Made by a program: the position numbers and the translations under genes. Source: an uncultured bacterium (GTDB lineage Bacteria > Fidelibacterota > Marinisomatia > Marinisomatales > UBA1611). Taken from it: a stretch of DNA of 52,443 nt. Where the stretch lies: the NCBI GenBank assembly GCA_913020665.1, contig CAJVZI010000007.1:1-52443 (forward strand), in the 5' to 3' direction. Below the pieces are notes generated by a model. The model was not told where the DNA came from. It made no database searches and saw only the letters and a list, made by a program, of their open reading frames with translations. This document shows, piece by piece, positions 1 through 9,343 of the stretch; positions within the stretch are counted from its first letter, which is position 1; each line of letters opens with the position of its first letter.

Positions 1-2093
1 GTGCCGGAAATAGAAGGGGTGACATCCATAACATTATTACCATTGGGAATAATCGCGGGATGAGATTAAAAGGGGATTTTCATGATGTCCATCATGTGAC
101 CGCCTATGATAATAGAATGTTAGATGTTGATCTCTTTGTGGGTAAGTATGGTGAGCCAGATGAGTTCAATCAGGGTTTTCACTTGAACTACACGCCTGGG
201 AACATAAACACTGAGATCAGTAATTCTTTCATAGAGCATTCCTTTACCTGCCCTTCACCAGACTGTTGGACCTATCCTGAGTCAGAGACCGGCATAAACC
301 AACCAATGGATGCATCCCATCTACTCGATCTAGGGATCTGGTTTGGTAGATCGCTAGGCCATAGTGCGATCCATCGAGAAATGGCAGATCCATGGTACCT
401 TAATCTGTATAATGATGAATCAAGTAGTGAACATCCTACTGATCGTTCTCAGGACTATGATTTCAGGCCCAGAAAGGGCTCTAGTTTAATTGATGCAGGT
501 AAGATAATCCCTGGAATAAATGATGGTCAAGACCTACAGTTCAATTGGCCTCCATCCTTTCCAGGGCAGAACCGAAGATATGTGGGTGATGCTCCAGATA
601 TTGGTGCTTACGAGTATGGCGACTCTGTCTATTGGATCCCTGGATATCGCTATCCCCATCCTAGTTTTCCGATCCCTCGAAATAATGCCGTGGATGTGAT
701 CCCAGACTATAGTGTCGTATGGAACTATCCATATAAGAAGGATTATGCCGGGACGACAGCGACCGTAACCATCAATGGTCCTGGTGTCAATAGAACTGAA
801 CTGTTTCATTATCCAAATAACGTATGTTTTCAGCCATTCCAACCAAGCGGAAACTATACCTGGTCTGTGATGGTTGATGGGAAGAGTGGAGGTCTATGGA
901 CCTTCCAAGTTGATGATGACATCTATCCCTTGAATGATCGATCCATAGATACTACGATGCAGGACACCATCCTGCCTACCAAGCAACCGTTTCTAGATGT
1001 GAAACACAACCACGTTGCATTCATTAAGTTCGAGGTGCCACCATCAGTCCAGGGGGACTGGGACACCGATCTGAATCTTTTTGTTAATGAAGTACATCAA
1101 CTTGATAGTGGAATTGTTATCTACAGGTATGATCAAGAGGGCTGGGGTGAAAGCAAAAATGAGATGAACATTGGCGTGGTCGATCACGATCTAGGCACGG
1201 CATTGGATACGATCTTTCCCTTAGACCCCAGTTCAAGCGTATTGATCGACATGAATGATGTTATTACTGGTCCTGGAGAGTATTCCTTTGCACTAGGTGT
1301 GATCGATAGCAGCGACCATGTTAGTTTTTATAGCAATGAGGCAAACAATTTCTCAAAGTTTACACCATATCCCATTTATTACCCGAGTCTCTCCTTTACG
1401 CCAAGCATGGACTTAGTTGACATCGTATTGACTGCGCCTGTGAATGATACCACTATTGCCATGAATTCCTCTTCAGATGACAGTATCCATTTTGAGTGGA
1501 ATTTTTCCCATGGAGTGGATGTGAATATCCAAGAATATCATTTGGTCATTGGTCTTCCATATTCAACCGGAACGAGGGATATGGATACATCCTACATAGA
1601 GTTATATACCCAAGACAACCATGCCAAGATCAGTAAGAGTGATCTCTTGAGCATGCTCATGGGAGTCAACCTCTCCCAAGGTTTGTTCACTTGGACCGTG
1701 ACCGGTGACATGGGAGATGATAAGATGCAGGCGGTCGTATCAAATCGCTTCAGTACTTCTATGAATGAATCTGGTCATGAGACGACAGTGCCTGATGAAT
1801 TTAAATTGTATGAGAATTTCCCTAATCCCTTTAACCCGTCTACTACTATTTCTTATGACCTGAAGGAGTGGTCCTTGGTTAGAATAAATATTTATGATCT
1901 ATTAGGCCGTAATATTTTGGATCTAGACCAGAGAATAAAACCTCCGGGGCAACATACATTTAAATTTCATAGCAAAGATAGAAAAGGATCTAAACTGCCT
2001 TCTGGTATCTATTTTTATCAGTTGATCGTAAATGACTCCATGAATAAAAAAGAGTTGTTCAGTAAAACAAAAAAAATGATGATCGTTAAATAA
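1..2093 (+). CDS. Secreted beta-helix-like surface protein with type IX-style C-terminal sorting domain (5' partial)
   Basis: The frame is open from base 3, so the gene begins left of the window; the first Met at 60 is internal. The visible N-terminus is short Asn/Gly/His/Asp-rich strands like the end of a right-handed parallel beta-helix. The middle holds beta-sandwich-like segments, one (about residues 315-440 from the Met at 60) resembling the CBM96/DNRLR-like class. The last ~95 residues are a FlgD-like Ig fold opening with NFPNPFNPSTTISY and including a VRINIYDLLGR strand. In Ignavibacteria, Marinimicrobia and Bacteroidota this tail directs type IX export and surface attachment. The likely role is a surface or secreted adhesin or carbohydrate-interacting protein; no catalytic motif is visible. 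Sorting domain is confident, function is not. Confidence 0.8.
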   Translation, partial: AGNRRGDIHNIITIGNNRGMRLKGDFHDVHHVTAYDNRMLDVDLFVGKYGEPDEFNQGFHLNYTPGNINTEISNSFIEHSFTCPSPDCWTYPESETGINQPMDASHLLDLGIWFGRSLGHSAIHREMADPWYLNLYNDESSSEHPTDRSQDYDFRPRKGSSLIDAGKIIPGINDGQDLQFNWPPSFPGQNRRYVGDAPDIGAYEYGDSVYWIPGYRYPHPSFPIPRNNAVDVIPDYSVVWNYPYKKDYAGTTATVTINGPGVNRTELFHYPNNVCFQPFQPSGNYTWSVMVDGKSGGLWTFQVDDDIYPLNDRSIDTTMQDTILPTKQPFLDVKHNHVAFIKFEVPPSVQGDWDTDLNLFVNEVHQLDSGIVIYRYDQEGWGESKNEMNIGVVDHDLGTALDTIFPLDPSSSVLIDMNDVITGPGEYSFALGVIDSSDHVSFYSNEANNFSKFTPYPIYYPSLSFTPSMDLVDIVLTAPVNDTTIAMNSSSDDSIHFEWNFSHGVDVNIQEYHLVIGLPYSTGTRDMDTSYIELYTQDNHAKISKSDLLSMLMGVNLSQGLFTWTVTGDMGDDKMQAVVSNRFSTSMNESGHETTVPDEFKLYENFPNPFNPSTTISYDLKEWSLVRINIYDLLGRNILDLDQRIKPPGQHTFKFHSKDRKGSKLPSGIYFYQLIVNDSMNKKELFSKTKKMMIVK

Positions 2094-2118
2094 TGATTTT
2101 ATTTTTTTAGATTAAACC

Positions 2119-4314
2119 ATGTCCAAGCAACACTTGTTATATCTTATCATTCTTTTTTTCCTCTCATGTACAAAAGAAGAAGATCCTTTACCCCAGGACT
2201 GCGCAGGCATTGCTGGGGGTAATAGTATTTGTGGCTGTATGGATAGTACTGCATTCAATTATAATAGCGATGCAACCCATGATGATGGCAGCTGCCAGGT
2301 TCATGTTGATAATGGTGATTTCTACCTTTCTTTTAATGGCTCTAATTCCAATGTAGATCTCGGAGATATGATCGATCAGGGTTCTTATACCAAAGCAGCT
2401 TGGGTAAAAAGGTATTATGGATATGCAGTGAATAATAATATTATCAGCGGCAATACTGGGCATGCATTGTTTGCGCCCCAATCACAGGGCGCTAAACTAT
2501 CGGCAGGTCATAATGGTGATTATTTTATTGTCCAAGACACAGACTCAATTCCAGAGGGTGTGTGGACCTTTGTAGCCGTTACCTATGATGCTAATGTTGC
2601 TTCTGGTACAATGACACTTTATACCAATGGGGTACAGGTTGCACAAGCCACAGGAGTGGAGCCTCCAGATGATAGTCATACAACATACATTGGAAGATTT
2701 GGTAATGGAAAGGTCTGGTGGGGTTTCATAGATGAGGCTGCTATATGGGACAAAGCATTAAGCACCTCTGAGATCGCTGAACTTGCAAATACAACCAGTG
2801 ATTTGAATGCAACCGTAGATAGAGGCAGTTATGTGTCATCAAGTGATCTATCAGGCTACTGGAAAATGAATGAGGGAGAAGGTGATCGCCTATCAGATGC
2901 GAGTGGGAATGGCAATATAGGCATCATAGAACTAGCAACTTGGGAAACATGTGATGAGTGTGGCTGTACAGATCCAAGTGCATGTAATTATGATCCATCA
3001 GCTACCATAGAAAATCGCACGTGTGCGTATGATGATGATCCATGTGATGAATGTGTGAATGGGGAGATCATGGGTAATGATCACGACCTTGACGGCATCT
3101 GTGATGATCAGGATGAGGATGATGACAATGATAATGTTACGGATGATGTTGATATGGACCCATTTGATAATACTGTATGCTCTGATATAGATGGTGATGG
3201 ATGTGATGATTGTTCTTCGGGAATATTTGATACATCGAATGACGGACCTGATGATGATGGTGATGGAATGTGTAATGCATACCTTATAGAAGGTCGTACA
3301 GTATATATGGTTGGAGAATCCTATGATAGTGAAGGGAATTATACGGCATGTTATTGGAAGGATGGGGTTAGGTTCGAATTACCTGGTGGGGCTTGGGCCA
3401 CCGATATCTTTGTTGAAAATGGTACGGTATATACCTGTGGTACAGGAGAATCAACGAACGCATCTTATTGGATAGACCAGACCCGTTACGATCTCCCGGG
3501 GCTATGGGGAGAGGCAGAGGCGATAACAGTACACAATGGTGATATCTATGTAGCAGGCTGGTTTGACGGAGGTTCCTGTTATTGGAAAAATGGTGTAAAG
3601 ATCAATCTAACAACCAATAGAGATTCTCAAGCTTTTGGTATTGCAGTAAAAAATAATGGTGATGTTTATGTGGGTGGATATTTTATGAATAATCATCATT
3701 ATGTTATACCATGTTTTTGGAAAAATGGTAGCAGGACAAGTCTTTCCGTACCTAGTGGAGGTGATGGAGAGGTCTACGATATTGCACTATTGAATGGGAA
3801 CGTACGTTATTTTGCTGGTTATACCATGAAACCCGACAATTTTGCAGGATATACTCCCAAGGCCGCATATTGGCGTAATTCAAGAAGGACAGATCTTCCA
3901 TTAGGAGGGTCATCATGGGATATATATGGCGCTATTGGATATGGTGTATCGCTTGATGGTACAGACGTATATGTTGCCGGTAATACAGACTGGTATGGAC
4001 AATACGATGTAGAACCATCAGGTGGTTCTTTCCCACAATATTGGAAGAATAACAATATTGTGGATCTTCCAGGAGGCCCACTAAATAGCTGGGGAACAGG
4101 GACTGGTTATGATGTCAGGGCAAAAGATGGAAATGTCGTAGTAGTGGGTGTAGCTACAGTTGAGTCACCGGACCCTGCAACTCCAGAGGGTAGTTATATT
4201 ACTCCCTGCTATTGGTTGAATGGTGAACTACATTTTCTAGTGGATCAGTATGATGTGCCAGAAGAAATAGAACGCTGGATGGATGGCTATGCTAGAGGTG
4301 TTTTCATAGAGTAG
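2119..4314 (+). CDS. Surface lipoprotein: Cys-rich modules, LamG domain, Ca-binding repeats and YWKNG-repeat C-terminus
   Basis: Residues 1-17 form a lipoprotein signal with lipobox FLSC (Cys17). A Cys-rich module CGCMDSTAFNY lies at 38-59 and a second, CGCTDPSACNY, at 281-302. Between them (about 65-255) is a concanavalin/LamG-like domain, with strands such as WTFVAVTYD and GYWKMNEGEGD typical of LamG_3. Residues ~320-385 are Asp-rich thrombospondin type-3-like calcium repeats. The C-terminal half repeats a pattern of a Tyr-Trp-Lys-Asn-Gly strand followed by VYVAG-type strands, probably a beta-propeller like those seen in large surface proteins. It starts 25 bp after the sorted protein and 2 bp before the next lipoprotein, so the three are probably co-transcribed. 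Role: extracellular binding or adhesion (inferred). No sorting tail is present. Confidence 0.75.
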   Translation: MSKQHLLYLIILFFLSCTKEEDPLPQDCAGIAGGNSICGCMDSTAFNYNSDATHDDGSCQVHVDNGDFYLSFNGSNSNVDLGDMIDQGSYTKAAWVKRYYGYAVNNNIISGNTGHALFAPQSQGAKLSAGHNGDYFIVQDTDSIPEGVWTFVAVTYDANVASGTMTLYTNGVQVAQATGVEPPDDSHTTYIGRFGNGKVWWGFIDEAAIWDKALSTSEIAELANTTSDLNATVDRGSYVSSSDLSGYWKMNEGEGDRLSDASGNGNIGIIELATWETCDECGCTDPSACNYDPSATIENRTCAYDDDPCDECVNGEIMGNDHDLDGICDDQDEDDDNDNVTDDVDMDPFDNTVCSDIDGDGCDDCSSGIFDTSNDGPDDDGDGMCNAYLIEGRTVYMVGESYDSEGNYTACYWKDGVRFELPGGAWATDIFVENGTVYTCGTGESTNASYWIDQTRYDLPGLWGEAEAITVHNGDIYVAGWFDGGSCYWKNGVKINLTTNRDSQAFGIAVKNNGDVYVGGYFMNNHHYVIPCFWKNGSRTSLSVPSGGDGEVYDIALLNGNVRYFAGYTMKPDNFAGYTPKAAYWRNSRRTDLPLGGSSWDIYGAIGYGVSLDGTDVYVAGNTDWYGQYDVEPSGGSFPQYWKNNNIVDLPGGPLNSWGTGTGYDVRAKDGNVVVVGVATVESPDPATPEGSYITPCYWLNGELHFLVDQYDVPEEIERWMDGYARGVFIE

Positions 4315-4316
4315 AC

Positions 4317-5603
4317 ATGATGAAAAGATCAATTTTTCTTATCCTATTAGCTTTAGTTTTTGCTTTCAATTGCGGTGATCCTAACAATGAATCTGAAACA
4401 TCAAATGCAACAGTTGATTGTGCGGAGCTCCCTGCTGATACAACTGTATGTGGTTGCACAGATAGTATTGCATCAAATTATGATATACAGGCGTTATATG
4501 ATGATGGTTCTTGTTATTATTGTGACATGGATACCACTTTCTCAAAAGTAATGACAGGTACTGCTGGATATGATATCATAAGATCATCTAATTGTAGCTA
4601 TGTCCTATCTGGCTCTAATGGCAGGACCATTCTTTTAAAGATCGATGAACTAGGAAATGAGATATGGAGCAGGTCATATAGCGATATAACAGGGAGTCAC
4701 TGGGGTAATTCTGTAAATATTACTAGTGATGGTGGGTATATTATTGGTGCAGCTCAAAATACGGTCATCAAGACCGACTCAACTGGTTTGATACAATGGT
4801 ACAAAAAACTTTCATATTCTGTGGCTCACTATGTTGAGGATGTTATACAAACATCCGAGGGTGATTATATAGTGGTAGGAGGAGCAGGTGGCGATCCGCT
4901 TGGCGGACACGCAGTCCAAGGGAAAGCCTTTATACTGCGAATGTCTGAGGGTGGCGGTGTGCAATGGATAAAACGTTATGGAATAATTGATACACCTATG
5001 AACAGTTTTTGGGGTGTTGTAGAAGCTGATGATGGTGGTTTTGTTCTTGCTGGCGAAAAACTAGAAGACAGGAATTTTGAGTTTTATGATCATTTCTGGG
5101 TGATGAAGACAGATGCGAATGGCGACGAAGAATGGTCCATCGAATCAGGCGGTAATAAGTGGGATGAGGCTAGGGATATTGTAAAATTGTCAGATGGTAG
5201 CTATATAGTTACAGGAAAGATATCCTTATCATCAACTAATATAAATATGAGGGTCATGAGAGTATCCTCATCTGGAGATATTATTTGGCAAAACAATCAT
5301 GGAAATAATAATTATGATACGGCTACATCAATGACCCTATCTCAGAATGAGGACATCGTTGCTTTGGTTGGCTATACTCGAAGTAGCTCTGGTAGCCCTT
5401 TTAAATATAGGATATGGGGTGTTGATGTTGCTTCAGGTCAAGTTCTTTGGAGTAGGATACATGGCGGGAACCAGGATGATGAATCTTTTGGAGTCGTTGA
5501 AGCTTATGATGGAGGGTTCAATATAGTTGGTAGGTCAGATTCTTTTGGCAATTCACGTGTGAACTGGCTTATAAAAACAGATTCACAGGGAAATGTGAAT
5601 TAA
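4317..5603 (+). CDS. Lipoprotein with Cys-rich module and beta-propeller-type repeats
   Basis: The signal peptide ends in the lipobox AFNC (Cys19). A CGCTDSIASNY Cys-rich module lies at 45-66, the same module found twice in the preceding protein. The rest consists of ~50-residue repeats with a DGGY(I/V)(I/V) strand, a G-rich turn, a strand of the form KTD..G...W and YGG-like ends. This is the pattern of delta-60/PQQ-like propeller repeats common in FCB extracellular proteins. ATG codons at 4317 and 4320 are both possible. There is no C-terminal sorting tail, so anchoring is probably by the lipid alone. Binding partner is unknown; lipoprotein and repeat calls are solid, function is not assignable. 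Confidence 0.7.
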   Translation: MMKRSIFLILLALVFAFNCGDPNNESETSNATVDCAELPADTTVCGCTDSIASNYDIQALYDDGSCYYCDMDTTFSKVMTGTAGYDIIRSSNCSYVLSGSNGRTILLKIDELGNEIWSRSYSDITGSHWGNSVNITSDGGYIIGAAQNTVIKTDSTGLIQWYKKLSYSVAHYVEDVIQTSEGDYIVVGGAGGDPLGGHAVQGKAFILRMSEGGGVQWIKRYGIIDTPMNSFWGVVEADDGGFVLAGEKLEDRNFEFYDHFWVMKTDANGDEEWSIESGGNKWDEARDIVKLSDGSYIVTGKISLSSTNINMRVMRVSSSGDIIWQNNHGNNNYDTATSMTLSQNEDIVALVGYTRSSSGSPFKYRIWGVDVASGQVLWSRIHGGNQDDESFGVVEAYDGGFNIVGRSDSFGNSRVNWLIKTDSQGNVN

Positions 5604-5691
5604 TATTCTGATAAAAAATTAAATTATTCAAATTAAGCTGTTGTAAAATTGCCGGCTGAAATTTTAATTAAAATAAACAAAAGGAAAGACG

Positions 5692-5868
5692 ATGTCTAAG
5701 ACAAGTAAGCTGTATGACCAAATAAAGGGTCATTTTGATACATTCGAATCTGAACATGAAAAAAATATGGGCGGTAATAAAGCTGCCGGGTCAAGAGCAC
5801 GAAAAGCGATCGGTGAAGTAAAAAAACTTGTAACCGAATACCGAAAGTCTTCGGTCGCTGGAGAGTAA
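5692..5868 (+). CDS. Histone H1-like DNA-binding protein (58 aa)
   Basis: A 58-codon gene with a clear ribosome site (AAAGGAAAG, 7-8 bases before ATG) followed by its own rho-independent terminator. The product is lysine/arginine-rich and helical: an N-terminal helix (SKLYDQIKGHFDTFE), then GNKAAGSRARKAIGEVKKL and a basic tail. The GNKAAG-(T/S)-R-x-RK core followed by an E-x-K-K-L helix matches the bacterial histone H1/Hc1-like family (PF07432 type) that is widespread in Bacteroidota and relatives. Family members bind and compact DNA. The gene stands alone between the surface lipoproteins and typA, with its own leader (5604-5691) and terminator, so it is likely an independent, highly expressed unit. 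Family recognition is from motif memory only. Confidence 0.8.
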   Translation: MSKTSKLYDQIKGHFDTFESEHEKNMGGNKAAGSRARKAIGEVKKLVTEYRKSSVAGE

Positions 5869-5881
5869 TAGATCGAACTTA

Positions 5882-5911
5882 AAAAAACCCCGCTTTCTAG
5901 CGGGGTTTTTT
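5882..5911 (+). terminator. Rho-independent terminator after the H1-like gene
   Basis: GC stem CCCCGC (5888-5893) pairs with GCGGGG (5900-5905) around the 6-base loop TTTCTA, followed by a T-run; the flanking A and T runs extend the stem. It separates the small basic-protein gene from typA. Confidence 0.9.
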
Positions 5912-5938
5912 ATTTTTTAAATTATTTATAATAAGATC

Positions 5939-7768
5939 ATGAGAAAAGAATCTATCAGAAATATTGCCATAATCGCACATGTTGATCATGGAAAGACAAC
6001 GCTAGTGGATGGGCTTCTGAAACAAAGTGGGACATTTAAAGAACACCAAAATGTTGAAGATAGAGTGATGGATTCTATGGACCTCGAAAAAGAACGAGGT
6101 ATAACCATAACAGCTAAAAATACTGCAGTTTATTTTCAAGATATTAAGATCAATATTCTTGATACTCCAGGGCATGCTGATTTCGGTGGAGAAGTAGAGC
6201 GAAGTCTAAATCTAGTTGATGGAGCTCTATTATTAGTAGATGCTAGTGAAGGCCCACTGCCACAGACAAGATTTGTTCTTAAGAAGGCACTAGAAAAAGA
6301 GCTTCCCATTATTCTTGTTATCAACAAGATCGATAGATCAGACGCTAGGATAAGTGAAGTTGTTGATGAGGTATATGATCTCTTTATCGATCTTGATGCA
6401 TCAGAAGATCAAATTGAATTTCCGATCATTTATACAAATGCTAAAACAGGCATAGCGCATGATGAATTGAACAGTAGCTCCGATAACTTAATGCCTTTAT
6501 TTAAAGCGATCATCAACACTATCAAAGGTCCAGAGGTTTCGGACGAATCTAAACCACAATTTTTAATCACCAGTCTCGATTATGATCCTTATGTAGGGCA
6601 GATCGCTGTGGGGAGGTTAAATAATGGAAGGTTAATTATGAATCAATCCTATTCCCTATGTACGATAGAAGGGAATAAGGCAAATCAAAAATTTTCAGCT
6701 CTTTATACATTTCAGGGACTCAATAGAAAACAAGTTGATGAGGTAGAGGCGGGAGATATTATTGCGTTTGCAGGAATTGAAAACATATCCATTGGAGACA
6801 CTATATCGGATAATGAAGAGCCGGAACCCTTACCAAGGATAGAGGTTGATGAGCCAACAGTGTCAATGCTATTCTATGTAAATGATAGTCCATTTGCTGG
6901 GCAAGATGGAGATTACCTTACAACTCGCCATTTATCAGATAGATTAGAAAAAGAAATTCTAAGTAATGTATCATTGCAGGTCATACCAACAGAGAGGCCA
7001 GATGTATTTGAAGTTAGGGGAAGAGGTGAACTGCAGATGGCGATACTGATCGAGACCATGCGTCGGGAGGGGTATGAGTTAATGGTATCCAAGCCCCAAG
7101 TGATCACTAAAGAAGAAAATGGTAAGACCCTTGAACCCATGGAAAAAGTATTTTTGGATATACCAGAAGATAAGGTAGGTATCATAACAGAAAAATTATC
7201 TGCGAGAAAAGGTAAAATGACAGATCTTCAAAATCATGGAACTGGTCGAGTGAATCTTGAATTTTCAATACCCTCTAGAGGATTAATAGGATTCAGGTCT
7301 CAGTTCTTGACAGATACGCAGGGTGCAGGTATAATGAATAAACTCTTTGATGGATATGCGCCATGGCATGGTCCCATACCTCAAAGAAACACTGGAGGTC
7401 TGGTTTCAGATCGAAATGGAAAAGTAACAACATATGCATGCATAGGTATGGTAGATAGAGGAGAGTTATTTGTTTCAGTAGGCACTGATGTATATGATGG
7501 TATGGTCATTGGAGAGCGAAATAGAGATGGTGATCTAAATGTGAATATCACTCGAGAGAAAAAACTTACGAATATGAGGGCAGCTGGTTCAGATAATACA
7601 ATAACTATAAGACCTCCTAGGCAGCTATCATTAGATCAATGTATAGAGTTTATAGCGGAGGATGAGCTGGTTGAAATTACTCCAATTCACGTTAGACTAA
7701 GAAAAATGGAGCTGGATAAGAATAAAAGAGCTGCACAAAAAAAGAAGGAAAAATATTCATCAACTTAA
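5939..7768 (+). CDS. typA: Ribosome-associated GTPase TypA/BipA
   Basis: A 609-residue translational GTPase of normal length. The G domain begins IRNIAIIAHVDHGKTT (P-loop/G1), then RGITI (switch I), DTPGHADFGGEVER (G3) and NKIDR (G4). Elongation-factor domains II, III and V follow, then the BipA-specific C-terminal domain. SRGLIGFRSQFLTDTQG and the KLTNMRAAGSD loop are characteristic of TypA rather than EF-G or LepA. It acts in the cytoplasm in 50S assembly and in stress or low-temperature adaptation. The ATG at 5939 gives the usual N-terminus; there is no strong Shine-Dalgarno sequence. The esterase gene follows after 6 bp and is probably co-transcribed. Confidence 0.96.
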   Translation: MRKESIRNIAIIAHVDHGKTTLVDGLLKQSGTFKEHQNVEDRVMDSMDLEKERGITITAKNTAVYFQDIKINILDTPGHADFGGEVERSLNLVDGALLLVDASEGPLPQTRFVLKKALEKELPIILVINKIDRSDARISEVVDEVYDLFIDLDASEDQIEFPIIYTNAKTGIAHDELNSSSDNLMPLFKAIINTIKGPEVSDESKPQFLITSLDYDPYVGQIAVGRLNNGRLIMNQSYSLCTIEGNKANQKFSALYTFQGLNRKQVDEVEAGDIIAFAGIENISIGDTISDNEEPEPLPRIEVDEPTVSMLFYVNDSPFAGQDGDYLTTRHLSDRLEKEILSNVSLQVIPTERPDVFEVRGRGELQMAILIETMRREGYELMVSKPQVITKEENGKTLEPMEKVFLDIPEDKVGIITEKLSARKGKMTDLQNHGTGRVNLEFSIPSRGLIGFRSQFLTDTQGAGIMNKLFDGYAPWHGPIPQRNTGGLVSDRNGKVTTYACIGMVDRGELFVSVGTDVYDGMVIGERNRDGDLNVNITREKKLTNMRAAGSDNTITIRPPRQLSLDQCIEFIAEDELVEITPIHVRLRKMELDKNKRAAQKKKEKYSST

Positions 7769-7774
7769 ACTATT

Positions 7775-8434
7775 ATGTCTGAAATGCATTCATTAGATCT
7801 ACCTTTAGAGAATATTGTGAGAAAAGGAGAGAGCAAAGCACCCAGTATATTTTTTCTACACGGTTTTGGGAGCAATATGCAAGATCTTTATGGGCTCACA
7901 CCATTTTTCCCGGATCACTGGACATGTGTCAGTCTCCAAGCTTCCATACCGATATATTATGGTGGATGGGCATGGGCAGAATTGGACCCCAACAATATTG
8001 GTACCCTTCCTAAACCGGAGCAAATATCAAAGCATCAAGAGCAGATCAATGATTCGATCAACAAGTGTGTAGATGAACTAGGTCTCTTGCATAAAAAGGT
8101 CAATCTTTTGGGATTTAGTCAGGGTGGTTCAATATCTATTTATTGTGGCTTGGTAGATCCTGATAAATTTAGATCTGTGGTCTCACTTTGTGGATTTTTT
8201 CCATCAGAAAGAGCAAGTGAGATAGTTGATAAAAATAAAATAAAAGATCTAAAAATATTTATGGGAAGCGGGAAGTATGATCAGATAGTCCCCTTATCTC
8301 TTTCGCATACAACCAGAGACGGGCTAATAGGTCTAGGTCTTAAACCTAATTACAATGAATATGACTCAGAGCATACGATACCGAATGATTGTTTGAATGA
8401 CGTTCTTTCTTGGCTGAAACAGGTGAATGAATAG
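7775..8434 (+). CDS. Alpha/beta-hydrolase of the phospholipase/carboxylesterase (acyl-protein thioesterase-like) family
   Basis: The 219-residue length is normal for the Abhydrolase_2 family. The oxyanion-hole motif FFLHGFGSN is at 27-34. The nucleophile elbow GFSQGGS places Ser115, the acid is Asp169 in GKYDQIVP and the base is His200 in SEHTIP. A complete catalytic triad is therefore visible. There is no signal peptide, so it acts in the cytosol on short acyl esters or thioesters; the exact substrate cannot be told. It follows typA by 6 bp and ends ~60 bp before the convergent oxidase operon. Confidence 0.88.
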   Translation: MSEMHSLDLPLENIVRKGESKAPSIFFLHGFGSNMQDLYGLTPFFPDHWTCVSLQASIPIYYGGWAWAELDPNNIGTLPKPEQISKHQEQINDSINKCVDELGLLHKKVNLLGFSQGGSISIYCGLVDPDKFRSVVSLCGFFPSERASEIVDKNKIKDLKIFMGSGKYDQIVPLSLSHTTRDGLIGLGLKPNYNEYDSEHTIPNDCLNDVLSWLKQVNE

Positions 8435-8440
8435 GATAGT

Positions 8441-8469
8441 TAAATAAAAAACCCTGCGGTCAGCAGGGT
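8441..8469 (-). terminator. Terminator of the cytochrome oxidase operon
   Basis: Stem CCCTGC (8452-8457) pairs with GCAGGG (8463-8468) around a 5-base loop. Read on the minus strand it is followed by a U-rich run (A-run at 8445-8450 on plus), so it mainly ends the coxB transcript. On the plus strand only a weak T content follows, so it is probably inefficient for the esterase. Confidence 0.75.
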
Positions 8470-8493
8470 CAGTTCTAAAGTAAAATAACTGTT

Positions 8494-9342
8494 TTACCAG
8501 TCATCATCACCCCAATCATCATCATCACCCCAGTCATCTCCTTCTTCTTCAAGGTATCCAGCTTGTTCTTCAAGCCATGCAGAATAATCTTCTTGCTCAT
8601 GTATAGTTAGGTATCCTTTCATACGATAATGACCTAGCCCACATAGCTGTGCACAAGCGATCTCTAAACTTTTACCCTCTCTTTTAGTACCAACAGCTGT
8701 CTCAAGAAACTCTTTTGAAGTGCTAGTTGCAGTAAAGTGAACGGGTATTGTCATGCCAGGTATAGCATCCTGCGAAACTCTAAGTTCAGGCAGTTTAAAA
8801 TTATGGATCACATCCTTAGATGACAGATCTACTCTTATCTTAGTATCTACAGGAATATGCATTTGATTTATTGTATAAAAGTCATCTTTACCAAATTCAC
8901 TATTTCTATCTAAACCAATTGGGTTATCCTGTTCGTCAACTAGCTCAACCTTTGTATCTCCAAATATACCATCTGCTCCAGGGTAGTGGATATTCCATGC
9001 ATATTGCTGTGCTATTACTCTAATATATTCTGCGTCCCTACTATCTGGAACATCATTGACCCTTTCAGCCCATATTGGGAATGCAAATCCAAATAAAATA
9101 ACTATTTCAATAACTGCAACTGCGCCTTCAAGAACTGACGAATAATGGGATTCAACACCTTTGTAATTCGCTTTTTTATTTTTTGACTCACGAAATTTTA
9201 TAAGACTTACAATAAAAAAAATACCCCATCCGACAAAGAGCACTAGCATCAGGTAATGCACAATTACGATGATCTCATCAATTCTACCACTGACGCTTGA
9301 GATACCAACGGGAAGACCAAAATATTGGAGAATTTCTGTCAT
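8494..9342 (-). CDS. coxB: Cytochrome c oxidase subunit II (CuA), with acidic Trp-punctuated C-terminal tail
   Basis: This subunit accepts electrons at the binuclear CuA centre and passes them to subunit I. Two TM helices (23-47, 73-93) precede a periplasmic cupredoxin domain. CuA ligands are visible: His180 (DVIHNF), Cys230, Cys234, His238 and Met241 in CAQLCGLGHYRM. Gln232 replaces the usual Glu, but that position ligates through its backbone carbonyl, so the site should work. There is no CxxCH, so this is an aa3 rather than caa3 layout. After the fold, residues 265-282 are almost only Asp, Glu, Gly and Trp and end DDDW. This tail is not part of the family fold and recurs on the octaheme cytochrome at 15262-18270. 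It is the last gene of the operon, an unusual place for coxB, which usually precedes coxA. Confidence 0.96.
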   Translation of the reverse strand: MTEILQYFGLPVGISSVSGRIDEIIVIVHYLMLVLFVGWGIFFIVSLIKFRESKNKKANYKGVESHYSSVLEGAVAVIEIVILFGFAFPIWAERVNDVPDSRDAEYIRVIAQQYAWNIHYPGADGIFGDTKVELVDEQDNPIGLDRNSEFGKDDFYTINQMHIPVDTKIRVDLSSKDVIHNFKLPELRVSQDAIPGMTIPVHFTATSTSKEFLETAVGTKREGKSLEIACAQLCGLGHYRMKGYLTIHEQEDYSAWLEEQAGYLEEEGDDWGDDDDWGDDDW

Positions 9343-9343
9343 T

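Noticed and set aside
8641-8655. Non-functional CuA because Glu is Gln232
   Set aside because: That residue ligates through its backbone carbonyl in known CuA sites, and the Cys, His and Met ligands are intact.
8494-9342. caa3-type oxidase (heme c fused to CoxB)
   Set aside because: No CxxCH in CoxB; the C-terminal extension is acidic and not a cytochrome domain.
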